From Xestospongia bergquistia (Eukaryota; Porifera; Demospongiae; Haplosclerida; Petrosiidae): a stretch of 64,000 bases of DNA. Position 1 is the first letter of the stretch, and every line of letters begins with the position of its first letter. The notes beneath the pieces are model-generated. The model did not search any database. It was not told the DNA's origin and saw only the letters and a program-made list of their open reading frames with translations. Shown one piece after another: positions 10,268 through 22,299 of the stretch. Location of the stretch: NCBI GenBank assembly GCA_963965975.1, contig OZ014412.1, positions 3,908,501 to 3,972,500 of the forward strand. Direction: 5' to 3'. Position numbers and translations under genes: made by a program.

Positions 10268-13132
10268 TGTGGCAAATTATTTGATGTAAACATCTGTATA
10301 GTATTCATTACTAATGTACTATGGAATTTAACTGTTCATGTAGATAATTATTAGAACTATGATGATAACATGCTTGACCTTGGCTGTTACTATAAATTGA
10401 TATATACTCTTCAATGTATTTAGTAGGGATATATGGAACCAAAATGTACATAAATTGATTAAAACAATTAATTTATTGCTCTTTGCCTATATATCTAACA
10501 TCCTATAGTACAGTCTTCCACAGACACTGCTGCTAATTATACAATATTTGTAACTCTATTCAATGTATCACTGTAAAGTCATTATCTTCCAAAACAATTA
10601 TAGGATGATTTTTCAATTATAATCTTGTTCAGACTCTGAAACACTCCCACATTTACATTTACCTCTTGTCAGGCCACATGTAAGCCAAATTTGGAGTCTT
10701 GTTCCTTAAACCTTAATTCATTAATTGAGAATGTTCAGAATCTTGTGCCCAAATTGTGTTTGAAATATCAAGTTCAGAACTATGAGAATCCACTATATGT
10801 AATTATTTAATATCCCTTGTCTCTCCTTAAATATATTTTCATATTGGCATATTTGAGGAATGTAACCCTTGCAAATGGCACAATTGTCATACTGACATAT
10901 ATTTTATTAACCAATGCTCACTTGAATTATTTTTAACTCCTATAATATGTGTGTTCAATCTGTCTTTTGAATTCTTTGCCTAGTTCACTAGCCAATAGTA
11001 GGAAATTCATCACAGCCTTGGTTTCTTTCTGGCTTCAGTAACCTACATGCTTCACACTCTTCTTGTAGATATTTTCATGTTCTATAAAAGATTGTTTCAT
11101 AATCTAAATTTTGTGTGGCATCCAATGAGGATTACACTCATCTTCTAATGTAGCAGGTTTTTTAACATAAAAATGATGCCTAGAGCAGCTTAACTATATC
11201 AATGGTTAAAATTCTTACAGGTCACCACAAATCATTGACTTCTCTGGTTGTTTGATATTGTAGATAGAAAAAAATTTCTATGTTTTTGCTCAGTATTAAG
11301 TAATTTTTGTAACTTAGTTAATTATAATTTCATGCAGGTACCCTACAGAAAATATTCTTGTTCCTTCCAGATCTCTAACTAAAATCTATCGCTAAGCAAT
11401 TTACCTGCTATAAGAGTGCAACTGTACTCCATTGCATATGTTGACATGATCTATGACATCTCATGAATATACTTAATAGGCTTCCTTTTAATGGATAAAA
11501 GTAGTTAATGCTTTATGCATATATGTTAGGAAATATTTGATGACACATGTAGCATTGTACATATGCATATGAGGGAGTGTATAAATAATAACTATGGTTT
11601 GTTATTATCATAATTTCCTCATGAGTAAATGACAAAATATTTTAACAGTGATTATTGTTTATGCATTAATAAAAATTATGACATGGATTTAAATAGGTAT
11701 TATTATATTTGCATAACTACGATGAGTAAAGTTATTATAACAAACAAATCAACACTATGAGCACTATTTCTTCATTGATAACAGTATATGTTGATTAGAT
11801 CTAATAAAGTGGAATACATTTTATATATCATAATATAATAATATATTATGCTTTATTTAAGGATAGCATCATATGTTTATATATTGCCCTATGCACTATA
11901 AGAGTTTATCACAATTGTGCTTTGTTTTAGCCATTATTATAATGCAACAACACAGGTGAGAGGGGATTAATTTTATTAGAAGTATAGCAAAATCATTCAC
12001 TTGATTCTTTAAAACAACCAATTAATTTTAACAGTCAGGATTTATATAGTAATTTTATTAATAAGCTTTTTGGGAAAGAAATGGGCAAATACTTGTGTAA
12101 AGCACATACAGCTTGTGCTATGGTTAAGTTGTTTATGAAGTGCTTTGCCCTAGTCTGGATAATATTAATTCTTTACAATAATAATAATAATAATAATAAT
12201 AATAGTTATATGTTAATCGACCTTCATGTTTCATGTAACAATGTAACACTATAGGCGTAATGTTTATACCAATGGAGACAGTATTGTAGAGGACCTGGCA
12301 TTAGCTTTTTGCAAATACAAATGTGGCAGCTACAAAGACTGATATTTCTTTTCAGTTGCTACCATACAGGCAGTTTGCCAGGTTGTAACATGATACACCT
12401 ACCTGTTGTATAAATATATAATTAGTGAATGTAGAGATCTCTCACTATAAACATTGATTGGTTAATTTAACTAGTACATGGTTATACATGTTGTATATGT
12501 AAACATAATACTATTTTAATTATTAATGTACTTTCAAATTAATTGTAACTACAGTGAAAGGTAGTGAATAGCACCAAACTAATTAATAACATTTACACAA
12601 CTTTAAGAGACATCACTGTTGACTCTTTCAATGTTTCAATATTAATCAATGTATTAGAAAATTCTGGTTAAGATGGCAGATAGAGCGAAAATAGATACGA
12701 TTTTAGATAAAAGACATTATATGAGAATTATATGGCCAAAGTTGAGAAATAATCTGATGCCCTTTTTTCAGTGCTCTTCTTAATGCTCTTGCCACAAAGT
12801 GATCAATTATTTACTGAAATCTCCTCTTCTGATTGTGCCTTATTAAAATATTTTTAATTTCATAAATGGATACTGGATTGACTAAATAAATTACATGCCT
12901 ATACTATATATATATATATATATATATATAGTGTTACAAAAAATTGTTTCCTGACTAGCTATAAGTCTTTCTTATTTTTGACACTCCAGTATATTCAGGT
13001 TTAACTTTCAAAAAATTACCAAATCCCACAAGTTTCCTATTGTATAATATCACCATTTTATTAATAAATCTGAACATCTAGAGCTAGATCATATTATCTA
13101 AGAACTATTAAATACAAAACATTTTTTCTTAG
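10268..13132. other. Intergenic stretch between convergent receptors A and B
   Basis: No intact gene is supported. Between about 10600 and 11200 the minus strand holds short coding-like scraps broken by stops that I cannot assign. An (AAT)n run lies at 12176-12204 and an (AT)n run at 12904-12931. Confidence 0.4.
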
Positions 13133-13137
13133 CATAA

Positions 13138-13315
13138 ATGATCTGTTCCTTTTCAAGAGAGGAAGTTATTGTGAAAGAAGATGATGGACAGACCATCACT
13201 TTTTCAGAAATCAGTAAGTTGCTATATAAACCATTGGAACTAACAATGGTATAACAATGAGAGAACATAATTGAGGTCTTGTTTATCCTTGTAGATCCTC
13301 ATGTTAATGAAGCTT
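13138..13315 (+). CDS. Possible two-exon small ORF, 32 aa
   Basis: An ATG at 13138 opens a frame reading REEVIVKEDDGQTITFSEI and reaching a good donor (ATCA|GTAAGT) at 13213/13214. An acceptor after tccttgtag at 13294 adds NPHVNEA and a stop. A pyrimidine-rich acceptor-like site ends at 13132, just before the ATG, so this may be the last two exons of a longer gene. The composition is acidic and no family is recognised. It is short and could be chance. Confidence 0.2.
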
Positions 13316-13556
13316 GACAGCTCACAAATACAAGACTTGTACAAACTGATATATAACTCAACTCCTTAACTATATAATTATTATATCAACATTTTATGCT
13401 TTTGTTGGATAGTAATTTATGATGGGTATCAAATGATATATTTGTCCATATTTATGTAATACATCAGCTTTGAATCATCAAATGAAGTGATTTTAAAATG
13501 TTTACACACACACACAAGCACATATAATTGGCATAGTTATTGAGTGACTTGTTCTT

Positions 13557-16111
13557 CTAAGTTGTGTGCATGTTCAAGTTTGGTGATGTCAATATCATTA
13601 ACAATGTATATGGATATCTCTTAGTCTTAGTCTTGTACTGGAGTTGGAACTCACCAGTAATACCTTGATTGTTCTCTTCAATGTAATTTAGTTCAGGTGA
13701 AGTTAGTACTAGGGCAGTACTTATCTCTTGTATTGGTTGTAACATAAACATGCAAGTTAAGTCTGCTGCTATATGCCTCATCAGATCATCTACTTTCAGA
13801 ATATAGACTGATGTTGTATTAAACTATATTTTGTTATTATTGGTGTCTTGCATATAATACTGTATAGTAATGTAAAAAGTAGTCTAAAGTAACCAACTGT
13901 TCCCAGACCAGTAATCATGACTAATGGTAACAGAGTCAGAGCCCCATCTGAATAGTTAATTTGAACAAATTTGAATATTTTATGTTTATTTAGAGATTAC
14001 ATGAAATACAAAATATTTTTAAAAAAGTATAATTACATAACATAATGAAGCCTGTAATGTTTAAAAAGAATCAGCATGATTACATAATATAATAAACAAG
14101 CCATGAACATCAACACACTGTGGCAAACTTTCTTTTCATTAAGCACAGAGACCTCCATAGTATATGTCCACTTTGCTGTTAATTTTCTCATGTGCATAGA
14201 TGACAAAATTCTGCTGTTAACCTTCTCATGTGCATAGATGACTAAGTTCCTCAAAGTACAATATTATAATGTTACTTAACATTGATAACACAATAGGTAC
14301 AGCAACAGCAACAGAAAGAACTACAAAATAAAGTTGCATAATAAAAGCACTACATTTATAAATAAACTTGCCATTAACTGATGAAACTTTGATATTATAA
14401 ACTAAAGTAATAGTATGAGTTATATAATGAAAATATTTCATATAACTTACTATGTGTAGTAGGTGATAGAGAAATAATATTAGTAGTCACTATAGTAATA
14501 ATATGAATTCTATTGTTATATTAATAATAACTTACTACTATCATAGTCTGTAAATAGTGTAGTAGGTGATGGAGATGATGATGTAACATCTGTTGATAAA
14601 GACACACTTAGTATGGAAGTTGGAACAAGAGACAGCCCAGTTATAGATTGATTAGTCATTTTTACAGCATAAGCATCCTTGTAAATGTTATTGCTGTGTT
14701 CCACATCATAAAATGTCACATTATAATTACTGGTGTATATTCCTGTCACACATTTACTAGCAGTACTGGCATCTACTGATGTTCTCACTATGGTAATATT
14801 ACCATTGAAGACAGTTCTAGTACATTTGTATTCAATATAACATCCTTGTGCTTGACTACCAACTACAAAACAGCATGTAAAACAAACTTCTCCTGTTGTA
14901 GGATTCATTACCATTAGATTGCCATCTTGAACATCAAATGTAGCTATAAATATTAGGAAGGAATTAAGTTTAACTAAATAAATAACTTACTAAAATCTTT
15001 GGGGGTTGATGTGTTGATCAAGAAACCATTATTATACTTCAGACTGAAAGAAAACTTCCATATTTTGTTGTCATGTAATTTCCCTGCGTCAACTTCTACT
15101 GTACTTTCGGAGACATTAAAGTCAGAGGTGTTAAAATTAACTTTAGAAGTATTATCATGCAAGAAGACCTGCAAATGTGATTGATGTTTTCTCAGGACAT
15201 CCTCTTTCTAAAACAAAAGAACATTATTTTAAAAATTACATTTATGATCTCAATACAACCTTTATATTAATGCCTAAGCTCCAATTACCACTGACATTCT
15301 TTGCAGTAATGTTGTACTCATGAGTATCAAGACTTTCTATTAATAAATTAGATAACTACGTACGATAAGCATCTTCATAATTCACCTGTATTCATTTCTA
15401 TTGTCAAAGAACTTGTATCTCCTTCTCCAGCTGTATTGTTACCAGCTACACTAACTGTGTAGTTACCAAATTGACTAGGACTGATGCAGAAGGTCCAGGT
15501 GGTGTCAACTGTAAAGTTTTGACTTATCTCTCCATTAGAGTCCTTAGTAAAATTAACAACATAGCCAGGTATAGGTACAAGAGAAAATGGAGGAGACCAA
15601 GTACATGTTGCACAAATATGTTGTTGTCTTTTGCATACAAGATTCCCAACATTTGCTAGTTTACCTAATAAAAAGAATAATTTAAATGTACTATCAACGA
15701 TGTGTCACCTTGTATTCTTAGAGTAGATTCACCAAAATTAAAGTAACCTTGATTATTCACAAATCCTGCAGCATTACATCTCACTACTGTATTGTTATAT
15801 TGAGGATATCCAGGTATGGTAAGACTGGAATTAGATGATCCTGCTCCATTTGTAACAATACCAAGTTGAATAATATCACTATCAGCAGACCCTTTTCCAT
15901 TAACATGCCAAGTAATACCTACATCAGTATGATCTACTGAACATTGGTAATGTGCTAGTTGATAGACTCCAATGTTAGCTTCAGGAGATGGTGTGAAGGT
16001 GAACTGCACAGCTGGTAGAGACAAAGAATGCACATTTTTCTTAATTACATGAAATTTATATCTCATACCCAAAACATTTAAATACAATAAATACACTCTC
16101 TTCCAAACCAT
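13557..16111 (-). CDS. Receptor B: Ig-FN3-cysteine module-TM-Death, decayed tail
   Basis: On the minus strand six ectodomain exons read open with the same phases as receptor A: 16111-16069 (signal peptide, MVWKRVYLLYLNVLG), 16011-15709 (Ig; YQC, ITWHV, VVRC), 15664-15386 (FN3, CTWSPP), 15336-15260, 15207-14991 (NKIWKF), 14943-14536 (cysteine module, GIYTSNYNV). A hydrophobic exon begins at 14320 (LSVAVAVPIVLSMLSNIIIL); its donor is unsettled. The tyrosine-rich tail is degraded: only a scrap matching TPII.KYSLIQ is seen near 13850. A Death-domain exon at 13789-13557 is open and ends in a stop, but lacks the three-residue WDT segment of receptor A and ends early. The ectodomain is probably functional; the signalling end may not be. 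Alternatives are a pseudogene in early decay or a receptor with reduced signalling. Confidence 0.6.
14163..14245. repeat. Short tandem duplication in the receptor B tail region
   Basis: A segment of about 40 bases containing ctcatgtgcatagatgac occurs twice in a row between the transmembrane exon and the Death-domain exon of receptor B. It supports the view that the tail of this gene has been rearranged. Confidence 0.7.
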
Positions 16112-16149
16112 TGCTTCAACATTGAGACTTAAATAGCTGTAAAAAGGTC

Positions 16150-16460
16150 ACAATTGCTAAAAAGCGTGCGTTATTCTTTAGATTTTTAGTGGCCAACATA
16201 TTCGATAATTGTGAGCTAAACGAACAAAACTTATTGTTCGGTACAGTTGTAATACGGTAGTAATAGCAAAATCGTCAGAAAACGGCTTAAATACAAGCTC
16301 GCAGAGTGTAATCGCTTCAGCTATAATAAGTTTCAATGTCCAAATAAAAATGGCTTGTGAATGCAAGTGGCCAAGTAATGATCAACGGTAGCGTCATGAA
16401 TTTGCTTGACTATTACGGAACATCAGAGCGATGCTGTACGACACAGGCGTCTTAGCTTCT
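16150..16460. promoter_or_regulatory. CpG-rich patch upstream of receptor B
   Basis: This interval has about fifteen CpG dinucleotides in 300 bases, against a very CpG-poor background. It lies 40 to 350 bases before the start codon of receptor B, the expected place for its promoter. It could also drive transcription to the right, but no convincing rightward gene is visible. Confidence 0.4.
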
Positions 16461-16824
16461 GTTAGGTTGAAATTTAAAAGTAAAAATTCTTTTAAAAAAG
16501 CTTATTGGACATTTTCTTCTACTTGTGGTTGCAAAACTAGTTGACATGTAGCTGTAACATATGCTACTCCGTATTGCTTGGAAATAGTCTAGTGGTGACC
16601 CTAGGCCTTCTCAAGGTTATAGCTAAAGTTATATGTAATAATAATTATAATTATAGAAAATTATATATAATCCCTAAACCAAGCAGTTATAGTTGTACCT
16701 ACCAAAACTACAGGAACACGAGTATAAGCTAAAGATTATGAAGTTGGATATTAACACCAGTGACATTTTAGACCTAGTATAATTGATATACTTATATAGC
16801 ATACACAATTTCTTAGTTACTCAC

Positions 16825-16861
16825 CACCACCAGCGAACATTATCATCAAAATATCTCTCAT
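16825..16861 (-). CDS. Candidate alternative first exon for receptor B
   Basis: On the minus strand an ATG at 16861 opens MRDILMIMFAGG and meets a strong donor (G|GTGAGTAAC) after 37 bases, that is in phase 1. Signal-peptide exons of receptors A and B also end in phase 1, so this exon could splice in frame onto the Ig exon at 16011, bypassing the exon at 16111-16069. It could equally be the leftover first exon of a lost paralogue, or chance; its hydrophobic stretch is short. Confidence 0.3.
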
Positions 16862-16919
16862 GGTGCTGTTTAAACGTCGTGGCTGTAAATATACTGGTCT
16901 AGCTAGAAAGAGGGAGTGT

Positions 16920-17836
16920 CTTATATGTAATAATTACCAATTTAATACAACATAATATAACTATGTATACATTCACAATATTATTAGATATTTTCAAAAT
17001 TGTAGGTAACAGAATACTGTAAGATTCCAAAGTTTAAGAATTTTTACATAGAGTACTGCATAAGACTTGATCATGTAGATATATTGATCACAAGCTGGCG
17101 AGATAAATTGTCAAGAGTCTTAAGATCATCTCTTCATACTATATTATTATATTAATATTATAACAATCTAGGGATGCTAACCATAATATTAAATGTATGT
17201 ACTATGTACACATCTTCTAGTATATTGTCATAAATTAAGAGCGATGAACTGTTGCTTCTTGAATCAAAGAATCAATAGTATATTGTTACTTGTTATGAAG
17301 TGTCTTGTTAATAAACACTATAAACAGTATATGTGAAACATTTTCAGATTGACATGCACATATATGCAGATTAGCTTTTTGTCATCACTTCATGTTGTGA
17401 TAACAACTCCTTTATGAAAAATGCTTTCATTAATAATATTTACTTGAATGTACAAAAGTAATTCACTACTGTTAGTTGTTATTGAGTTACAATAATATTT
17501 TTACATATCTATAAGAATGAAGCATATCTAAGTGCATATTAATATTTCCGTGATTTTTTCTGAGAAATCATAATGAACAAAATTATAAAGTTTAACACAG
17601 TTTCTCATAAATAATAACCTAGTGTTCAGTTTAAAATTTAGGCTTTGAGAATTAAAATGTTTATTTATATACGTATATTACCAGAGTTAATTTTCTGATA
17701 TATTTTGGTTTTATATAGGTTGATTTGAACTGTTCCAAATCACACAAGGACTTTTAGTGAATGTAAACAGTAATATTATTAATATCATCACAGATATTAT
17801 AGTAGCTAAATATAACTCACCAAATGAAACAGAATA
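16920..17836. other. Gene-free AT-rich stretch
   Basis: No exon, repeat or symmetry that I can support. A long plus-strand frame at 17757-18050 is the antisense of the module that follows. Confidence 0.45.
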
Positions 17837-18145
17837 TTACAGAGTTAAATTAGAAGTCACTGAAACACATGGTTCTAATCCAATAATAGTGATATTAGTA
17901 GATGATATTGTCCAGTCATCTGATAATCTATCCTCCTCTTCAATATCATATACATACATATTATATATACCACTAAGTAGATCATATGTACATCCAATTA
18001 CTGTACTACTACATACTGGAGAACACATCAATGATATGTTAGTACTGTAGGTAGAGGAGGTTAATGAAATAAGACAACCTTTAACAATAACTCCTCTTAT
18101 AAAATGACATGTTCTAACAATAATATTATTTAGGTCATTTTTAGA
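17837..18145 (-). pseudogene. Solo cysteine-module exon fragment
   Basis: On the minus strand the frame reads through HFIRG, GCLISLTSSTYSTNISLMC, GIYNMYVYDIEEEDRLSDDW and NITIIGLEP, matching exon 6 of receptor C (55013-55498). A deletion near its start removes one cysteine of the C-x2-C pair, and no acceptor precedes it. No Ig, FN3, transmembrane or tail exon is found within several kb on either side. It is a decayed or stranded exon copy whose central part stays almost unchanged. Confidence 0.7.
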
Positions 18146-19279
18146 GTAGTTTCAGTAAATAAACAAACCTGACCTTGACCTACAAAATTATTATATATAA
18201 AATTCTTTTTTAAAAAAATTAGCTGATACATGAGTAGTTTTTTCAATAGTAATTCCTATTAATTCTGTAATACTATGTTATGTTAATTATTAATGTACAG
18301 TACATTATACTATACATTCTTTTACATAAACCAAAAATAGATAAATTTACTAAGAAATAAGAATTATTGTAAACTTTAACATCATGTAAATGTTATCTCA
18401 CCAACCAGTCATTCTATTAACATAAGAAAATTTGTCTCATTACTAGATATGGACAAATTCTGTAAAATCTGCTGTTGATTTCTTATCTGTTATTGTTGTT
18501 ATTGTCTTACTGAACAATAAACAATAACATGTATTTGAATAGGTTTCCTATAACACAATTAAGCCATAGTACATGTTAATATAGAGTCAATAAATGTCCT
18601 ATATGACTTGAGTTATTTGACATATGTAGGGTCTCACAGGAAGTAATTAGTAGTTTAATTTTGGGGAAAGTCATCAGATCCTGTATTAAAATTTATCTAT
18701 CCTATAACATTTACTTACAATTTAGTACTTTCCATATTTATTTTCAAGTATATACAAACAAAATTTTGTTTATTGCTTCATATATGATATATCATATGTG
18801 TTGTAGAGTATCATCATTTCTCATACATAACATTTTGACTAAAACAAAGTGCAGGCTTAGCACACAACAATTTATCAACCACATAGTATATATATGTACT
18901 TATGTAATATATTACAGGATTTATGTATATGAGAGAGTTCTATGTGTAGGTTTGAATATTATAGCTTATTTGACAACATATCATCCTGATTCTTCCTGCT
19001 AACAATATCACTAAATACTATATTATTTATAATAAGACAGATAACTATGTGTGTTACATTATACAGTAAATATTACATTACTTACAGATTGTATACGTAC
19101 ATACAATATAATATAGTTAAACAGTTATCAGTTTGTATAAGTTGTGTCTCTTTAATAAAGTAATCAGTGTTTGTTGTCAAATCTCATTAGATCTACAAGA
19201 TAACACATTAGTCGAGAACAATTTCTGCTGTGTTGTCTCATTTACATAAACATATCAGTTCATAGGCTAAAGTAATGGC
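18146..19279. other. Gene-free AT-rich stretch
   Basis: Nothing supported. The 113-codon frame at 18661-19002 has no domain, a tryptophan-free composition typical of translated AT-rich DNA, and no splice context. Confidence 0.4.
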
Positions 19280-19737
19280 ATACTGATGTATGAACAAGCA
19301 ACTGAGCAGTTCTTCTTTTTTATGCTTTAGCTTATTTGGTAAAAAAAAATGTTACTATAAATTACTAACACTAATATGGACTTTTAGTACAGTGACTGAC
19401 GCATGAACAAGCAACTGAGCAGTTCTTCTTTTTTATGCTTTAGCTTATTTGGTAAAAAAGGATGTTACTATAAATTACTAACAATAATATGGACTTTTAG
19501 TACAGTGACTGACGCATGAACAAGCAACTGAGCAGTTCTTCTTTTTTATGCTTTAGCTTATTTGGTAAAAAAGGATGTTACTATAAATTACTAACAATAA
19601 TATGGACTTTTAGTACAGTGACTGACGCATGAACAAGCAACTGAGCAGTCCCTCTTTTTTATGCTTTAGCTTATTTGGTAAAAAAGGATGTTACTATAAA
19701 TTACTATCAATAATATGGACTTTTAGTACAGTGACTG
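19280..19737. repeat. Four-copy tandem repeat, 113-114 bp unit
   Basis: Copies begin near 19280, 19393, 19507 and 19620 with gactgacgcatgaacaagca (the first is diverged: tactgatgtatgaac). Copies 2 to 4 are almost identical, so the expansion is recent. There is no coding frame through the unit. Confidence 0.95.
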
Positions 19738-19875
19738 TATAAACAATGTGATGTAATGTTATTATAGCTATAGTCTAAATAATAGTGGACACTGTATGTC
19801 ACCTATAACATCATCCAACCTCTCTATAGTTATTATCCTACTAAAGTGAAAGTGACTGGTGTAAAGACAATACAT

Positions 19876-20140
19876 AATACAGAATAGTTATGTACATGGT
19901 TGTGTGAATCATAATTTGTAGTATTATACATGCATTATCATGTATATTATGTATAATGTATAAATGAGGTTGGTAATACACGAGATATAATAGTCAGATA
20001 GTCATGTACATGCTCATGTGAATCCTAATATGTAGTGTTAAGTGTAAACATTATACCATGTCTGAAAACTTAATATGTACATTATACCAGTAGTTTTATA
20101 CATGCAGCATATATGTCTATTATGTATAATGTATAAATGA
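19876..20140. repeat. Diverged two-copy direct repeat
   Basis: The segments 19882-19985 and 20000-20160 share gtcatgtacatg-like starts and a common tattatgtataatgtataaa block near their ends. The second copy carries extra sequence in its middle. Confidence 0.6.
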
Positions 20141-20167
20141 TGTTGGCAACATAGAAGGAAGAAGATC

Positions 20168-20226
20168 AATTGTACAAGCTTACTCTTAACCAGAAGCTCG
20201 TGATGTGGTTTGATGTGCTGACACAT
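20168..20226 (-). pseudogene. Scrap of an omega-amidase (NIT2-like) exon
   Basis: On the minus strand the reading HHELLVKSKLV aligns with [11 protein letters not shown] of the better copy at 26775-26856. Only the end of that exon survives. It is the lowest-coordinate, most decayed member of the NIT2-like series on this strand, and by itself would not be identifiable. Confidence 0.4.
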
Positions 20227-20229
20227 TTC

Positions 20230-22217
20230 TTACTATAAGATAACATAAAATGAAATGAAGAGAATGTTTTTGAAAGAAGTCAGAGTTATTATAACATCAC
20301 ATATTGTATGTTGTTCTCTTAGTAAACATCATGTTGTTGTTGTTCTTTCAACTGCTTATCGTTATATCTATACAAACTGTACAGTTACACATTTAATGTA
20401 CATGTAATATAGTTACAAAATTCCCACTGTATAACTCATCACTTTGTACATATAATGTTGCTATTTCACTAAACCCCAGTGTTCACCAATAATTATAATT
20501 ATGAATATCTATAGAAGTATAATTAGTACTGTGATGGCACTGTATCTGGGTCATCACTAGGAATACAGTGAAATTACATACAATCAACATTACAATTACC
20601 AGCACCGTAAGTTCGTGGTTTTTTGATTTTGTGAAGTTAGTGGATATGAAAAATTTATTTATTTTTGTATTAAATATGACAATCGTCACTTTGCTAAAGT
20701 TAACCTCTGCATTGATTTAAAACGTGATATATGTGATATAAAACTCTTGTAGTATATGTCTGTGCAGTAGTTTAACTATATGGCAATAGGTGACTCCATG
20801 AAAACAATATAAATGTATATACTCCATCTTTGGGTGTGTAACTGTATATCCTTTATGTGACAATTTGTCAACCTTTCTTTCCTTGTTTACAATATGATGT
20901 GTTTCTTATAACAGAACAGATTTATCAGAGTAGCTTAAAAATTATGATTATTATATTGCTAATTGTAACTGTTCAAATATGATTTATTTATAGATTTCAC
21001 AACATAGATTGTACATACATGTAATATAGTTAAGCAGTGTGACTTTGTATAAGTCTTGTCTCTTGTCAGAAGTAATAGGAATTTCCTGTCAAACTTCATT
21101 AACATAAGACAGATCTACAAAAGACGACATAATGTGAACATAATAATTTGTCATGTTCTCTCATTGACCTTTCCCATGTTTTCTCATTGATATTAATGGT
21201 GTATAACAACTTACTAATGTCTGAATAAATCATTGTCTCTTTCTCATCAGCTTTAGCTAATAATTTCACCCCTTATATGGAAAGAAAAGGAATATTAATC
21301 ATATAAATAAATGAACTTTGACAAAACAATTATTTGTGTGAGCCTGGGGCACTTAGTCATTAAGATTAATCTCATACAGACCCACTACCTCATACCTTAT
21401 ATTTTCATACTGCCTTTAATTAGGGTAGTACTAATATTGTTTTCTCCTGACTACTTGTGTGATCAATGCTATCATAACATTATTAGACTAACCATAGGAT
21501 ACTATGGGTTGAATGACCACATAAGAAGCTGTTTTGTGTTGACCACACTAAATGCAGCTGTGTACATCTGATAGTCTATAGACAAAAAGATTAGTAACAT
21601 AATATTACAGATGTTATATTACAGCTGTATCAATGACTTCACACAATAGTATATGAGTCAGAAGTAATATATATTTTCCTTATTATCATCTTATGGGAGT
21701 TTAATCAACAATGGATGTGTCTTTTTGTATCTAAAATGTCACCCATAGGTGGTTGAGCAAGGTAACACAATATTGATAGAATTTTATTTTGTAGATTATC
21801 AAACACCAACATAATTTTGCTGCCATTATAATCCAGTCAGTACCACAGTACTGTCCAATTGTAGTTAGTGTGTCTTTTGTAAAGGTCTACATAAAATATA
21901 TAGACAACATATCACCATAATAGGTATAGGTTATATACCTCAGTACACTTTCTACTGAATTTATTAAACCAAGAACCAAAGGAGTGACATTTGATAAATT
22001 CAGTAGAAACTATACTGAAGTTTATAATTAATTTCTGTTTTATAGAACTCATCTAACATAGCATCCATCATAAATTACTTAAGAAATTACAGTATTTATG
22101 AGAAATCTACTTTGACTACCTGGCACATGAAGCATACCAGGGAATCCCCTAAATGTTTTGACCACATGATATGCATATACTTATATATATAATTATATAC
22201 ATACACAGATATATCTT
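20230..22217. other. Gene-free stretch with one hairpin
   Basis: An inverted repeat at 21938-22020 pairs ctcagtac-ctttctactgaatttat with its complement around a loop of about 25 bases. No exons are supported. A segment near 22115-22165 (acctggcacatgaagcatacc) is similar to one near 9778-9830, suggesting an old dispersed repeat. Confidence 0.4.
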
Positions 22218-22286
22218 AATCAGAAGTTCCCAATGCTGGTCCACTTGTCATGTTAAAAACTCCTGGATAGACCAATAATTTACAGC
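22218..22286 (-). pseudogene. Omega-amidase (NIT2-like) exon relic, GCKLLVYPG region
   Basis: After a good acceptor (tttttctag, minus strand) the frame reads GCKLLVYPGVFNMTSGPA, a close match to the segment that follows the catalytic cysteine region in NIT2 omega-amidases (nitrilase superfamily), which hydrolyse alpha-ketoglutaramate and alpha-ketosuccinamate. A two-base loss then shifts the frame ahead of what should be HWELLIK. Upstream on the same strand lie further NIT2-like exons at 23.9 and 25.0 kb in the right order, so these are parts of one broken gene copy. Confidence 0.65.
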
Positions 22287-22299
22287 CTAGAAAAACAAA

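Noticed and set aside
10600-11200. Coding-like scraps on the minus strand
   Set aside because: Phrases such as ASELGKEFKRQIEHTYY are suggestive, but frames are broken, no splice sites connect them and no family is recognised.
17757-18050. 97-codon plus-strand frame
   Set aside because: It is antisense to the cysteine module on the minus strand. The same antisense frame appears at 40469-40765 and in part at 49088-49396, so it is a shadow of the conserved codons.
18661-19002. 113-codon open frame
   Set aside because: Composition (Y, I, S, C, T rich) is that of translated AT-rich DNA. There is no homology and no paralogue in the window.
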